From positions 1 through 60,116 of the forward strand of contig CAJTOU010000018.1 in NCBI GenBank assembly GCA_910577835.1: 60,116 nucleotides of DNA, written 5' to 3'. The notes below the pieces were generated by a model. The model did not search any database. It was given only the letters and a program-made list of their open reading frames with translations, and had not been told where the DNA came from. Source of the stretch: an uncultured Lachnospiraceae bacterium (GTDB taxonomy: Bacteria > Bacillota_A > Clostridia > Lachnospirales > Lachnospiraceae). Below, one piece after another: positions 7,858-16,264 of this stretch. The translations under genes and the position numbers were made by a program. Positions within the stretch are counted from its first letter, which is position 1. Each line of letters opens with the position of its first letter.

Positions 7858-9056
7858 GCTCTGCACCACCTGATAATAGAAATATTTGTATTTCTGCGAC
7901 TTTTAAGAGCGTTGACAAGAGAAGAAATCCCCTCCGTCTGACCTTTTTTGGCATCTGTAATAATAAATACTTTATCGTATTTGTCCAATTCATAAATATA
8001 TGTAACTCTATCTTTGTCATAAAGACTTCTAAGCTCAAATTTCTCATGCAGAGGATAAGCATATGAATCGCTTACTGTAATCGGACTTCTTGTAGTTGCA
8101 TGAAATTTTACATGATATCCCATTTCCTCAATTCTGGCCGCTGCATACAGCGCGGGATACATAAATTCCTCTGTTCCAAGCACAAGGATTCTTCTGTCTT
8201 TTTCTGAATTTGAGATTTCATCGTGTTCTTCAATATTTATAGATACAGGAATTTCACTGTTTTGCTCTGTTTTGGAACAAGTTCGAAAAAATTCTGTTTT
8301 TACCTGCTGCCAGAATTTTTCACAGGCATTTTGATAATCTGTTCCTTTTGTAATACATCTGGCATTTTGATAACCATCTGCCTCCAGCTCCGCAAAAATA
8401 TTTGCATTCCACTCTTCCCCTTCCAAATCTTTGATTAATTCCACATATGTGCCATCTGTTTTACATCTTTTTGCCAGAAGTGGGTAGATATCATGATTTG
8501 TTTTTAATAGATAATGACAGGATATATTCTGTTCCTTATAAATTGTTTCGGCTTCTTTATCCATGCTGTTTAAAATGGATACTGTCGAAAAAGGAAGCGT
8601 TACATGAAATTCTTCTTTTATAATATTTACAATTTTTAAAATTGTATTTCCGGTTGTGATTTCATCTTCTGCAAATACAATTCTGTCAATCTTATCAAGC
8701 ACTGATTCCAGAGATTCCCTCACCAGCTTTTGTTCTGTCGCATGGCTGTGGGATTCTGTAAAATACAGATACGTGGCTCCCTCTACATTTTCTCTGGTAG
8801 TCTGCATATAAAGGCTGTCTGTACAAACTGCAAGCGCCGCCCCTATTGCGGTAGCTGTTTCTGCAAATCCGATAATCAAAAGTCTTTCTTCTGCGTATGC
8901 TTTTTTTACCAGCCCTCCAAGCTCATAGAACATTTTAAGCGCCTTTGAAGGAGCTACTGGAATATGCTTTCCTTGAAACCTGTTTATTACAAGATAGTTT
9001 CTTTTACTGTTATTTTCCCGTCGGGCAATAGCGACAAGTTCACTTTCAGAATACAT
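7854..9056 (-). CDS. Phosphoribosyltransferase with TRSP domain (Ter-associated)
   Basis: 400 aa from the ATG at 9056, which has AAGAGG 8 nt upstream; a TTG two codons earlier is less likely. The N-terminal domain (1-200) has the PRPP-binding loop in the form IVFAEDEITTGNTI and an earlier IGFAETATAIGAAL segment typical of the Ter phosphoribosyltransferase family. The C-terminal domain (about 290-390) matches TRSP: ILVLGTEEFMYPALYAA, then FHATTRSPI and KVFIITDAKKG. It lies 14 nt downstream of the HNH nuclease gene and overlaps the StiP-like gene by 4 nt, so all four genes are probably one transcript. The reaction is presumably transfer of a ribose phosphate from PRPP to an unknown base-like acceptor. 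Confidence 0.85.
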   Translation of the reverse strand: MYSESELVAIARRENNSKRNYLVINRFQGKHIPVAPSKALKMFYELGGLVKKAYAEERLLIIGFAETATAIGAALAVCTDSLYMQTTRENVEGATYLYFTESHSHATEQKLVRESLESVLDKIDRIVFAEDEITTGNTILKIVNIIKEEFHVTLPFSTVSILNSMDKEAETIYKEQNISCHYLLKTNHDIYPLLAKRCKTDGTYVELIKDLEGEEWNANIFAELEADGYQNARCITKGTDYQNACEKFWQQVKTEFFRTCSKTEQNSEIPVSINIEEHDEISNSEKDRRILVLGTEEFMYPALYAAARIEEMGYHVKFHATTRSPITVSDSYAYPLHEKFELRSLYDKDRVTYIYELDKYDKVFIITDAKKGQTEGISSLVNALKSRRNTNISIIRWCRA

Positions 9057-9070
9057 ATACAAAACCTCTT

Positions 9071-9820
9071 TTACTCCTGTTTTTCTTCTCTTAATTGATT
9101 AATTTTCTCATAATAAGAAATTATTCTCTTTGCCTCATCTTCATACGATATACCATGTGATTCTGCCTGCTTAACCAGATTTTCATATAATTGCATATCC
9201 TTATCCCTGAAAATAATATTAAGTCTTTTTTCCTTTTTACCAGCAATGTGTTCATAATTCTCTGGATATGCATAATAGCACTTTTTACACATATCAACAT
9301 TTTTGTCTATCCAATTTACACAATGTTCACAAGCCCAAGATTTATCTCTATTTGCGGATGGTGATAACAGCATAAAGCTCTCTAAATCCATCATATTTTT
9401 CGGGTCTCCTCCGATTTCATATGGAACTCTATGGTCCGGTTGAAGTAATCTTGCTGAATATTCTTCACCATATAAATTGCATTTTGCTCCATATTTATCT
9501 AGCAATGCACTTTTTAATTTTTCTGTAAGCTGAGTTCTTCCAGATGTTTTAGCTAATGGATTAACTTTTTTTGCTTCTTCCCAATCCCCAAATCTATATG
9601 CCGCAATATTTTTTCCCATAGAATCCTTTATCTTAAATGTTTCTAAAGGAATTCCCAATTCACGCACATCTCTTGCTGCTCTTGGCGCATGCTCGTAACC
9701 TCCATTTTTCAAATCTTCTGTACTGCAAAATCCTTTTTCTAAAATTGTGTCTATTACAAATCGTGCTCTCTTATTGGTTACAGCATTCAATACTGCTTTA
9801 AAATCTTCTGATAAATTCAT
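9071..9820 (-). CDS. HNH endonuclease, probable restriction enzyme
   Basis: 249 aa from an ATG at 9820 with GGAGGAG 7 nt upstream; an in-frame extension to 9844 would overlap the methylase and lacks a site. The N-terminal third (about 1-90) looks like a winged helix (TRARFVID-like helices, DLKNGGYEHAPRAARDVREL). The nuclease core is RLLQPDHRVPYEIGGDPKNM near 135-155, a classic HNH first motif. It is followed by Asn and His/Cys ligands and a zinc-ribbon-like set of cysteines (CEHCVNW, MCKKCYYAYP). A helical tail follows. It sits 11 nt after an adenine methylase, the standard arrangement for a type II system. Recognition sequence cannot be deduced. Confidence 0.75.
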   Translation of the reverse strand: MNLSEDFKAVLNAVTNKRARFVIDTILEKGFCSTEDLKNGGYEHAPRAARDVRELGIPLETFKIKDSMGKNIAAYRFGDWEEAKKVNPLAKTSGRTQLTEKLKSALLDKYGAKCNLYGEEYSARLLQPDHRVPYEIGGDPKNMMDLESFMLLSPSANRDKSWACEHCVNWIDKNVDMCKKCYYAYPENYEHIAGKKEKRLNIIFRDKDMQLYENLVKQAESHGISYEDEAKRIISYYEKINQLREEKQE

Positions 9821-9831
9821 CAGTGCTCCTC

Positions 9832-10734
9832 CTATGCAAGACACAATTTCATTTGCTCATATACTTCTTGTTTGGATATCAAATTTTTGCTTACATATAC
9901 AGATTCATAGGTAATCTCCTTTTTTCCATTTAAAGTTGCCTGTGTGGAAATACCTGCATTTATATATATGTGTGTTAATCCCAGAAATTCAGGCAGCGAT
10001 TTTCCCATGATTTTATCTCCTGTCTTACCATCATAACTTACAATATAGTCTATACCTTTGTCATTTAGTTTTTCTAATTCTTTGACAAACTCATCAAACT
10101 CGACTCCCTGTATATATCGATTATCACGCCTGTTATCTTTTTTAGATGTTCCCTGATATGGCGGGTCCATATATACAAAATCTCCTTGTTTTGCCATAGC
10201 TAATATATCTTTATAATCCACAGATGAAAATTTCGTTTTACCATTCAACAGGCCGGAAATACTATACGCATTATTAGCTATCATTTCAGGTTTTGTTCCA
10301 TATCTTCTTTTATCACATGATTGATTCAGCCTTCCATCTGCATTATATCTTATTGCACCTTTTACTACTCTTGCTAACAAAAACAACATTCTAGCCGGGT
10401 CTTTCATTCCATTATTAAACTCGTCTCGTATTTTATAAAAATAATCAATATTATTTTCCCCTTCGCAAAACTGGCCATTCCATATATCACTGTAACCATT
10501 TACAAGTTTTTCGGGAGTATTTACACATTCTTGCATCAATTGAATAAGAGGAGCATTTATATCATTAACCCAAAATTTATCACATTTTTTTTCCATTGCA
10601 GCCAGAATAGTAACTGCACATGTTCCACAAAACGGCTCTATTAATCTATGAAATGACTTTGGAAAAAACTTTATTATCTCTGGTGCTATCATTCTCTTAC
10701 TTCCTTGATACTGCACCAAATGGGGAACTCTCAT
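9832..10734 (-). CDS. DNA adenine-N6 methyltransferase, Dam/D12 class
   Basis: 300 aa from an ATG at 10734 with AGGAGG 6 nt upstream. Order of motifs fits the D12 (alpha) class: motif X VQYQGSKRMIAP near residue 7, motif I LIEPFCGTCAV near 34, a target-recognition region in the middle, and the catalytic motif IV DPPYQGTS near 190. It would transfer a methyl group from AdoMet to adenine in a specific site and protect host DNA from the HNH nuclease next to it. Motif I has Cys where the family often has a second Gly (F-x-G-x-G), a change worth noting but not clearly disabling. First gene of the operon. Confidence 0.9.
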   Translation of the reverse strand: MRVPHLVQYQGSKRMIAPEIIKFFPKSFHRLIEPFCGTCAVTILAAMEKKCDKFWVNDINAPLIQLMQECVNTPEKLVNGYSDIWNGQFCEGENNIDYFYKIRDEFNNGMKDPARMLFLLARVVKGAIRYNADGRLNQSCDKRRYGTKPEMIANNAYSISGLLNGKTKFSSVDYKDILAMAKQGDFVYMDPPYQGTSKKDNRRDNRYIQGVEFDEFVKELEKLNDKGIDYIVSYDGKTGDKIMGKSLPEFLGLTHIYINAGISTQATLNGKKEITYESVYVSKNLISKQEVYEQMKLCLA

Positions 10735-10757
10735 AATCAACCTCCTATTTATATAAA

Positions 10758-10791
10758 CCTAAACCCACTACCAAAAGGTGGTGGGTTTAGG
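10758..10791. repeat. 15-bp palindrome upstream of the R-M operon
   Basis: CCTAAACCCACTACC, an AAAA loop and GGTGGTGGGTTTAGG, with a single wobble. It lies 24 nt upstream of the methylase. There is no T tract on the strand that would end the YjfB transcript, so it is not a plain terminator. It may be a regulatory hairpin of the methylase leader or a stray IS200/IS605 end, which looks similar. Confidence 0.55.
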
Positions 10792-10862
10792 TCTGCATAT
10801 GAAAATTTTCAAATATCATCATACATAAAAAGTAAGTTTTTATATTAAATCAAACTCATTTT

Positions 10863-11039
10863 TTACACACAAATATCAATATTCTGTCCCAAATCCGGAT
10901 TGACAGAAGCTTCCATCATCTTTATCACACCTTCTCCCAAATCCTCTATCAGTTCCAGAGAATTGTCCAGCACTGCCACACCTACATCAGACTGAAGCTG
11001 CGACATCTGCATTGCTGTTGATAATGCTGCAATATCCAT
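10863..11039 (-). CDS. YjfB family protein (putative motility-associated)
   Basis: 58 aa starting MDIAALSTAMQMSQLQSDVG, with AAAGGAGG before the ATG at 11039. This small family begins with the same helical pattern and is annotated as a putative motility protein because it often has flagellar-type regulation. Its biochemical role is unknown. No flagellar gene is in the window. It has its own sigma-A type promoter (11068-11096). Confidence 0.75.
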   Translation of the reverse strand: MDIAALSTAMQMSQLQSDVGVAVLDNSLELIEDLGEGVIKMMEASVNPDLGQNIDICV

Positions 11040-11067
11040 AAAAAACCTCCTTTCATTTTGTAAGATA

Positions 11068-11096
11068 ATTATATTACAATGTACACTAAAATTCAA
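11068..11096 (-). promoter_or_regulatory. Promoter of the YjfB-family gene
   Basis: TTGAAT (11096-11091), a 17-bp spacer and TATAAT (11073-11068), about 30 nt before the start codon. This is a sigma-A type promoter, not an evident flagellar sigma site. Confidence 0.6.
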
Positions 11097-11153
11097 GGCA
11101 GAAAAAAGGATATTTTTACTTTGCTGCTATGCTGAATAATAACCCAGAATGTA

Positions 11154-12941
11154 TTATACAGTTACAATCGGATAAATATTTCCTTCTTTGTCAAATTCGA
11201 GTGGCGCAAGACATATCTCTCTGTGCCAGCCCTTCCCTTCCGGATATTTTTCCAGCGGGGTTCCAAAACGATGATACGCAATATAATATTTGTCCTTCCA
11301 CAGTTTCAAAATACTGTGATGACCGGTTCCCAATATATCCCGTTTTTTATCCTTCTGCAAAAGAACTCCCTTAAATTCCACAGGTCCATACAGAGATTTT
11401 GAAATTCCATAATTTACATGATAATTCTCGCTTCCTGTATCATCACATGACCATGTAAAATAATAGGTATCTTCTCTCTTTATAACAATCACAGACTCGC
11501 GGAAATCCGTCAGACCTTCCAGATTTTTGAGCGTATCACATTCTATATGAAGCATATCTTCAGACAGCCTAGCAACGGCCGCCTCACCATTTCCAAACAG
11601 CAGATACGCCGTATCGCCTTCCATATAGACAGACGGGTCTATGGTCTGGCCCATTTTGATATTGTATTCCCGCATCATATCCATTGTCACCATAGGTTCC
11701 GGCATAGCCTGAAATGGTCCTGTTGGTGAATTTCCGACTGCTGCTCCGATACAGGATGTTCCCTGCTCATTTTTTGCGCAGAAATAATAATAATATTTCT
11801 CTCCCTTTTTTGCCATACAAGGCGCCCATGCACTTCCCGTTGCCCATGGCACCTGCTCCGTGGCCACATCAAGAATTGTCGTTACTTTCCGGAAATTCTT
11901 TGTATCCTGCGAAGAAAATACAGAAAACTCATGACCGGACCAGCCCTCATAGCCGTCTGTTGTCGGATAAATATAATAAGTACCATTTTCATAATACAAA
12001 TCCGGGTCTGCAAACAATCCCTGAACCACAGGATTTTCTCTGTCAAAATAATCACACAGCCTGTCGTATTCCTTATCTGTAATTTCAAGAATTCCTCCGT
12101 GACGCTTTTTAACCTTTCCCATATCATACTGCTCCGGTGACAAAATCTCAAATTCACCAGAAGATAAATCCTGTGTAGTCATTGGAAGATAACCCTTTCC
12201 GGCGGCAAACTGGTCTGCAATGAGACACCATGTTTTGCCGTCCGGCAGCAAATATCCTTCCGGTCCCTCTACTCCCTCAAGGTGTTCAAGAACCTGTGAA
12301 TCTATCTTTACAAATTCTCCTCTGAGGGAATCTGCGCTTTCAAGAATCAGCCGCTTGGTTGTTTCATCTTTGGAAATGCGATAGTAACGCCCATTGCTTT
12401 CAAGAATCGTAGTATCTATCACATGATTTTCGCGCTCCATATACAAAAAGGTCTCAGAAAATTCCCGAAAATCTTTTGTATAAGTTCCATAAATTCTCTG
12501 TTTTCTCTTCTGCTCATCCAATGCCTGCACATTAGAAGCAAAGAAAACAAAAAATTTCTGTTTTTCTCTGTCAAATACCGCCTCTGGCGCCCAGACACAC
12601 CCTGCCTCTGGTATTCCTACTGTACAGGCTCGTTCTTTGCTCCAGTGTACCAAATCTTCACTTTCCCAGACAATTAAATCCCTGCTTCCTTCTTCCTGCG
12701 CTGCTCCCCATCCGTTTCCGGATGCGATTCTTAAATCAGTTGCAATCAGATAAAACTTTTTATCCAGCGGACTTCTGACTAAAAATGGGTCTCTGACGCC
12801 ACAGGTTCCGGTTTCAGAATATAAAATCGGTTTTCCTGCATTTAAATCATGCCAGTGCAGCCCATCTTTGCTGACGGAAAAATAAATTTGTTCTCCATTT
12901 TCCTGTTCACCAATAAAATGAACAAATAAATATCCTGCCAT
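11154..12941 (-). CDS. Glycoside hydrolase family 43 protein with two beta-propeller modules
   Basis: 595 aa, no signal peptide, so probably cytoplasmic. Two GH43-like five-bladed propellers follow each other. The first (about 1-290) has GVRDPFLVRS and WAPEAVFDREKQKFFVFF. The second (about 300-595) begins VQGLFADPDLYYENGTYYIY with the general-base Asp, then WAPCMAKKGEKYYYYF, QTIDPSVYMEGDTAYLLF with the pKa-modulating Asp and FRESVIVIKREDTYYF with the likely acid Glu. Family members release arabinose, xylose or galactose from plant-type glycans. The second module looks catalytically complete, while the first may be a binding or regulatory copy. It stands alone without a transporter, so uptake must be encoded elsewhere. 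Confidence 0.85.
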   Translation of the reverse strand: MAGYLFVHFIGEQENGEQIYFSVSKDGLHWHDLNAGKPILYSETGTCGVRDPFLVRSPLDKKFYLIATDLRIASGNGWGAAQEEGSRDLIVWESEDLVHWSKERACTVGIPEAGCVWAPEAVFDREKQKFFVFFASNVQALDEQKRKQRIYGTYTKDFREFSETFLYMERENHVIDTTILESNGRYYRISKDETTKRLILESADSLRGEFVKIDSQVLEHLEGVEGPEGYLLPDGKTWCLIADQFAAGKGYLPMTTQDLSSGEFEILSPEQYDMGKVKKRHGGILEITDKEYDRLCDYFDRENPVVQGLFADPDLYYENGTYYIYPTTDGYEGWSGHEFSVFSSQDTKNFRKVTTILDVATEQVPWATGSAWAPCMAKKGEKYYYYFCAKNEQGTSCIGAAVGNSPTGPFQAMPEPMVTMDMMREYNIKMGQTIDPSVYMEGDTAYLLFGNGEAAVARLSEDMLHIECDTLKNLEGLTDFRESVIVIKREDTYYFTWSCDDTGSENYHVNYGISKSLYGPVEFKGVLLQKDKKRDILGTGHHSILKLWKDKYYIAYHRFGTPLEKYPEGKGWHREICLAPLEFDKEGNIYPIVTV

Positions 12942-13150
12942 ATCATTTCCTCTTTTCTAATTTCCTCTTTTCATAAAATAAATACTATAAGATATTTCTT
13001 AGGTTTTATGATTCATATTATAGGCATTATATATGAGAAATGTCAATGTTATTTTGTTACTTTCTATACTCAATTTCCTATAACTGACATTTATCTGTCC
13101 TTTTTTACACATCACTCAATTATTATTTGTTCTTTAGTTTATCCGTTTTT

Positions 13151-14803
13151 TTATTTCAAAACGACCAATGTACAAATATATTTCGCTTCATCTTTATCCG
13201 GCAGCTTCAAGCTGCATTTTCCGCCTTCCCCTGCCTGCTTTATCAGATGTGCAAATAAATCAATTCCTCCCATTACTGCATATTTGTGATAATTTCTCAA
13301 ATTTTTATCAAGATAAGAAGGAATCAAAGGTTCCATAACTGCAGCAAAGCCCTCGATATAATTCTTCAGAAAATCATGTCCTAACATATCTTTTATTTCA
13401 TCTATAATTTTCTGTATCTGTTTCATTTCATTTTCTGTAAATATTGGTATATTAATGACCGGTCTTTCCTGTTTCATTGCATCTTTTTTCATTATAATAT
13501 ACCCATCCTTTACAAATTCCGCAATCAGCAGTTTTTCATATTCTGTCAGTTCCTTTTTATCCCGTATAGACAAAATTACATGCATAAATTTCAGCAGTGT
13601 GTTGTTTTCTGTAATTGTACGGCTGCATGTCATATCATATCTGTCTGACAACGCGGTATCTGCCTGATAAACAGTACCGAAACTATTTTCATTTTGCTTA
13701 TAGCCATAACACACACGGGATTTGCAGTATTTTTTCATTTCCTCCGGTATATCAGGTCTGTCCACATTCATATTTGCAATTACCCAGTATGTGGAACCGT
13801 CCTTTCTAATTGGTTCTTCTAATCCGCTTTCCTTCCATTTTCGCTCTAGCTGCTCACACGAAAGTTCATGTGCAATTTTCAGAAGTATATGCCATAGAAG
13901 ATTTTCCTCACGGATATCCTCTTTATTAAAATAAGAAACAGAGCAAAAATCCTCTTTTCTTGCCATAACCGCATCATATAGCTTTTCTGCATAAATACCG
14001 GCGTTTTGATATCCATAACGGAGTTCTTCCATTTGCGCCTTATTTGTTTTAATAAAAAAATTGGTCTGATACTTTTGTCCGTTTTTCTTTAAAAAATCCA
14101 TATAAACCATCTGCTCCAAATGAGCTTCCAGATATGCTGCCGCTACATTCAGCTTCTGTGAAATCTCACTTACTGACAGCGGGGCGTTATAGCAGACAAT
14201 TGCAATATTTTGTACCAGCAGGTCACTTTGCAGCGGACGAAAGTTTGAAACATCTTCTATCCAGCCATCCATTCCTACAATCATAGACTGTGGACGCATA
14301 TTTAAATTTTGTTCACTCATTGTTATTTTCTCCTTCAAATCTCTGCGGATATTTCCAAGATACCATCGAATTGTACTGTCATTGATTCCTAAAATACGGG
14401 AAATTTCTTTTGTTGTCTTATTTTCATAATAATGCATAAGAATAATTTCCCTCTGTATTTTCGCAAGCTGAGATATAGCTTTTCTCAGACTGTCGCCTAA
14501 AATATTATTCTCCGCCTCCTGCTCAATGTTTACAATATCTGCCACATATCTTGCTTCTTCTATGTCTGCATAATCCCAGTACCGCTTGTTGCTGCGCAGA
14601 TATTTTGACCATGTATAACAGCAGACTGTATAGATAAAGCTGCTTATATGTTCAATTTCCCTGCCACTTTTTATGCAGTCTATGAGCTGAAGCATAATTT
14701 CCTGCGCCAAATCCTCCGCCTCACAGGAATTGCCTGTTTTCTCATAAGCAAAGCCCAATATTTTCTTTGTGTAATCATATAACAGCGTTTCCGATAGTTT
14801 CAT
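13151..14803 (-). CDS. ECF-type sigma factor with a ~380-residue C-terminal extension
   Basis: 550 aa, about three times the usual ECF length. Residues 7-75 are region 2 (ILGFAYEKTGNSCEAEDLAQ, then FIYTVCCYTWSKYLRS). Residues 112-162 are region 4 (LAKIQREIILMHYYENKT, then the helix-turn-helix SRILGINDSTIRWYLGNI). From about 205 a predicted winged helix follows (LSVSEISQKLNVAAAYLEAH, then MVYMDFLKK) and then a long alpha/beta part of unknown fold, ending in a hydrophobic strand-rich tail. No anti-sigma gene is adjacent, so the extension may itself be the sensory or inhibitory part. This is inference. Confidence 0.8.
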   Translation of the reverse strand: MKLSETLLYDYTKKILGFAYEKTGNSCEAEDLAQEIMLQLIDCIKSGREIEHISSFIYTVCCYTWSKYLRSNKRYWDYADIEEARYVADIVNIEQEAENNILGDSLRKAISQLAKIQREIILMHYYENKTTKEISRILGINDSTIRWYLGNIRRDLKEKITMSEQNLNMRPQSMIVGMDGWIEDVSNFRPLQSDLLVQNIAIVCYNAPLSVSEISQKLNVAAAYLEAHLEQMVYMDFLKKNGQKYQTNFFIKTNKAQMEELRYGYQNAGIYAEKLYDAVMARKEDFCSVSYFNKEDIREENLLWHILLKIAHELSCEQLERKWKESGLEEPIRKDGSTYWVIANMNVDRPDIPEEMKKYCKSRVCYGYKQNENSFGTVYQADTALSDRYDMTCSRTITENNTLLKFMHVILSIRDKKELTEYEKLLIAEFVKDGYIIMKKDAMKQERPVINIPIFTENEMKQIQKIIDEIKDMLGHDFLKNYIEGFAAVMEPLIPSYLDKNLRNYHKYAVMGGIDLFAHLIKQAGEGGKCSLKLPDKDEAKYICTLVVLK

Positions 14804-14949
14804 TGTAAATGTTCCTCTTATTTTTATTTCTCTTAATTTTTATTCCTTTTATAATGTCCGCGAACAAAAAAGCAGGTTTTTGCCTTTCTAAATATTAAGT
14901 ACCATATAATTAGAGATTGTTGGAAAAAATATAACTTTTTTAATTGGAA

Positions 14950-15001
14950 CTATATATCGTCTTCGTCATAATTTATCCCGACAAACAGAACTTCGCCGGT
15001 T
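14950..15001 (-). pseudogene. C-terminal scrap of an AAA-ATPase-like/PD-(D/E)XK family protein
   Basis: Directly after the stop of the 253-aa gene the sequence KTGEVLFVGINYDEDDI ends in a stop codon. It is nearly the same as the C-terminal strand of the DUF1703-type nuclease domain seen at 38543-38983 (SEVLLVGINYNEKKH). Nothing else of such a gene is present, so it is a leftover of a deleted copy. Confidence 0.45.
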
Positions 15002-15763
15002 TTACTTCTCATACAACGAAGAAATCCATTCAGAAAGCATACGTTCTGCCCATAAAAAAACATTTTCTCCTTCTGAAGCTGTAATATAGGCACATGACCG
15101 ATAAAGGATATCCGGAATTTTCTGCTGGAACAACTCAAGTTCATTCATATACGGCCACCACATGGCACCATAGAGACTATCTGCCGTTTCCTGCCAGATA
15201 TACCACAAAGGCCCCTCCTCCGCGCCGTCATCGTCTAACAATCCTGTGGTGAGAATATATGCCAGTTCTTTTATCCAATATTCTCTATGTTCTGACGGAA
15301 GAGCCATTTCTGGCAGCCTTCGATGCAAATCTACACACATCTCCTCATACCCGTATTTGTCATATGCGCCTGCATCCACAATAGGCAGCAACATTAGAAA
15401 AGTATCATTATTCAGATTCTCCACTGCACGATACGGCAGACAAGGTAAAATCACCTTCTTGCCTTCTATTCTGTACTCTACATGATATCGATACATCAAT
15501 ATTGTTATTTTCTTCCCATCTACAATAACAGTATGGCAGACAGGAGAAACCTGTTTCTCTTTGTCATTACCAAACATTTGATTTATCCACTTCCTAGAAT
15601 AAGGATAATATCTAACAAGGCAGTTCAATAAGCCATGACATTGTGGAAATGCGGAATACATCCAATATTCCAAAAAAGGCCAGTATGTCATAGTCATTGT
15701 GTCCGTTTTGATAAGTAAATTGGTATTGTCAATATTTTGATAAAACATTTTACCAGAATTCAT
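15002..15763 (-). CDS. Hypothetical protein, 253 aa, aromatic-rich
   Basis: No family recognised. The ATG at 15763 follows AAAGGG; an upstream extension of 19 codons has no site. The protein is soluble, without signal or membrane segment, and unusually rich in Trp, Tyr and Met, for example YWPFLEYWMYSAFPQCHG near residue 28 and SLYGAMWWPYMNELELFQQK near 203. A cluster of acidic residues (DDDGAEEG) sits near 187. It ends where a fragment of an AAA-ATPase-like gene begins, so it may itself be part of a rearranged region. Confidence 0.55.
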   Translation of the reverse strand: MNSGKMFYQNIDNTNLLIKTDTMTMTYWPFLEYWMYSAFPQCHGLLNCLVRYYPYSRKWINQMFGNDKEKQVSPVCHTVIVDGKKITILMYRYHVEYRIEGKKVILPCLPYRAVENLNNDTFLMLLPIVDAGAYDKYGYEEMCVDLHRRLPEMALPSEHREYWIKELAYILTTGLLDDDGAEEGPLWYIWQETADSLYGAMWWPYMNELELFQQKIPDILYRSCAYITASEGENVFLWAERMLSEWISSLYEK

Positions 15764-15879
15764 AAAGTTACCCTTTCTTTTATATAAACAATTTTGATTT
15801 GTAAAATTACTTAATATCACAATTATAACATAGGCCGGCCTATAATCCCAATGAAATATTGCGCAAATAATATAAAAAT

Positions 15880-15926
15880 AAGAAATAGCTGTCTGCTTTT
15901 CTTATCATAACAGACATCTATTTCTT
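15880..15926 (-). terminator. Terminator of the fructoside utilisation operon
   Basis: A long stem (AAGAAATAG.TGTCTG pairing with CAGACA.CTATTTCTT) followed on the minus strand by TTATTTTTATATT, 42 nt past the stop of the HPr-like gene. Confidence 0.75.
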
Positions 15927-15967
15927 ATAATTTTACTCTGCTGCCTCTGTTTCAGGCACACAGCCGA

Positions 15968-16201
15968 CTATACCATATATTCCTTTAACGCCTTCAAAAT
16001 TTCCGCCGCCTTGTCCCCGTCCTCATAAATTTTAAGCACAATCGGCTTTGACAAATCCATACTGAAAATACCCATAATAGATTTTGCGTCAATCGTATAT
16101 CTTCCGGAAACCAAATCCATATCCGTATCAAATTTTGACACAGCCATTACAAAGCTTTTCACCTTATCAACATTATTCAATAATACTTCTGTTTCGGTCA
16201 T
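15968..16201 (-). CDS. HPr-like protein lacking the phosphorylatable His15
   Basis: 77 aa, close in length to HPr (85-88). It keeps the regulatory-site region, DAKSIMGIFSMDLSKP near residues 38-53, where HPr kinase would phosphorylate Ser. The N-terminal active site that in HPr reads G-x-H-A-R-P is replaced by VDKVKSFVMAV, so it cannot carry phosphate from enzyme I. Like Bacillus Crh, such a protein can only act in Ser-based catabolite control with CcpA-type regulators. It is the last gene downstream of the fructokinase, 63 nt away, which fits a role in carbon regulation. Start and Shine-Dalgarno AAGGTAAG are adequate. Confidence 0.75.
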   Translation of the reverse strand: MTETEVLLNNVDKVKSFVMAVSKFDTDMDLVSGRYTIDAKSIMGIFSMDLSKPIVLKIYEDGDKAAEILKALKEYMV

Positions 16202-16264
16202 TTTTTCTTACCTTTCTTATGCTTCCTTTCCAACATGCAAATAAATCAAAAAATTCTCAGCCTT

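Noticed and set aside
10863..11039. Evidence of a flagellar operon
   Set aside because: A single YjfB-family peptide with a sigma-A type promoter is not enough; no flagellar gene is present.
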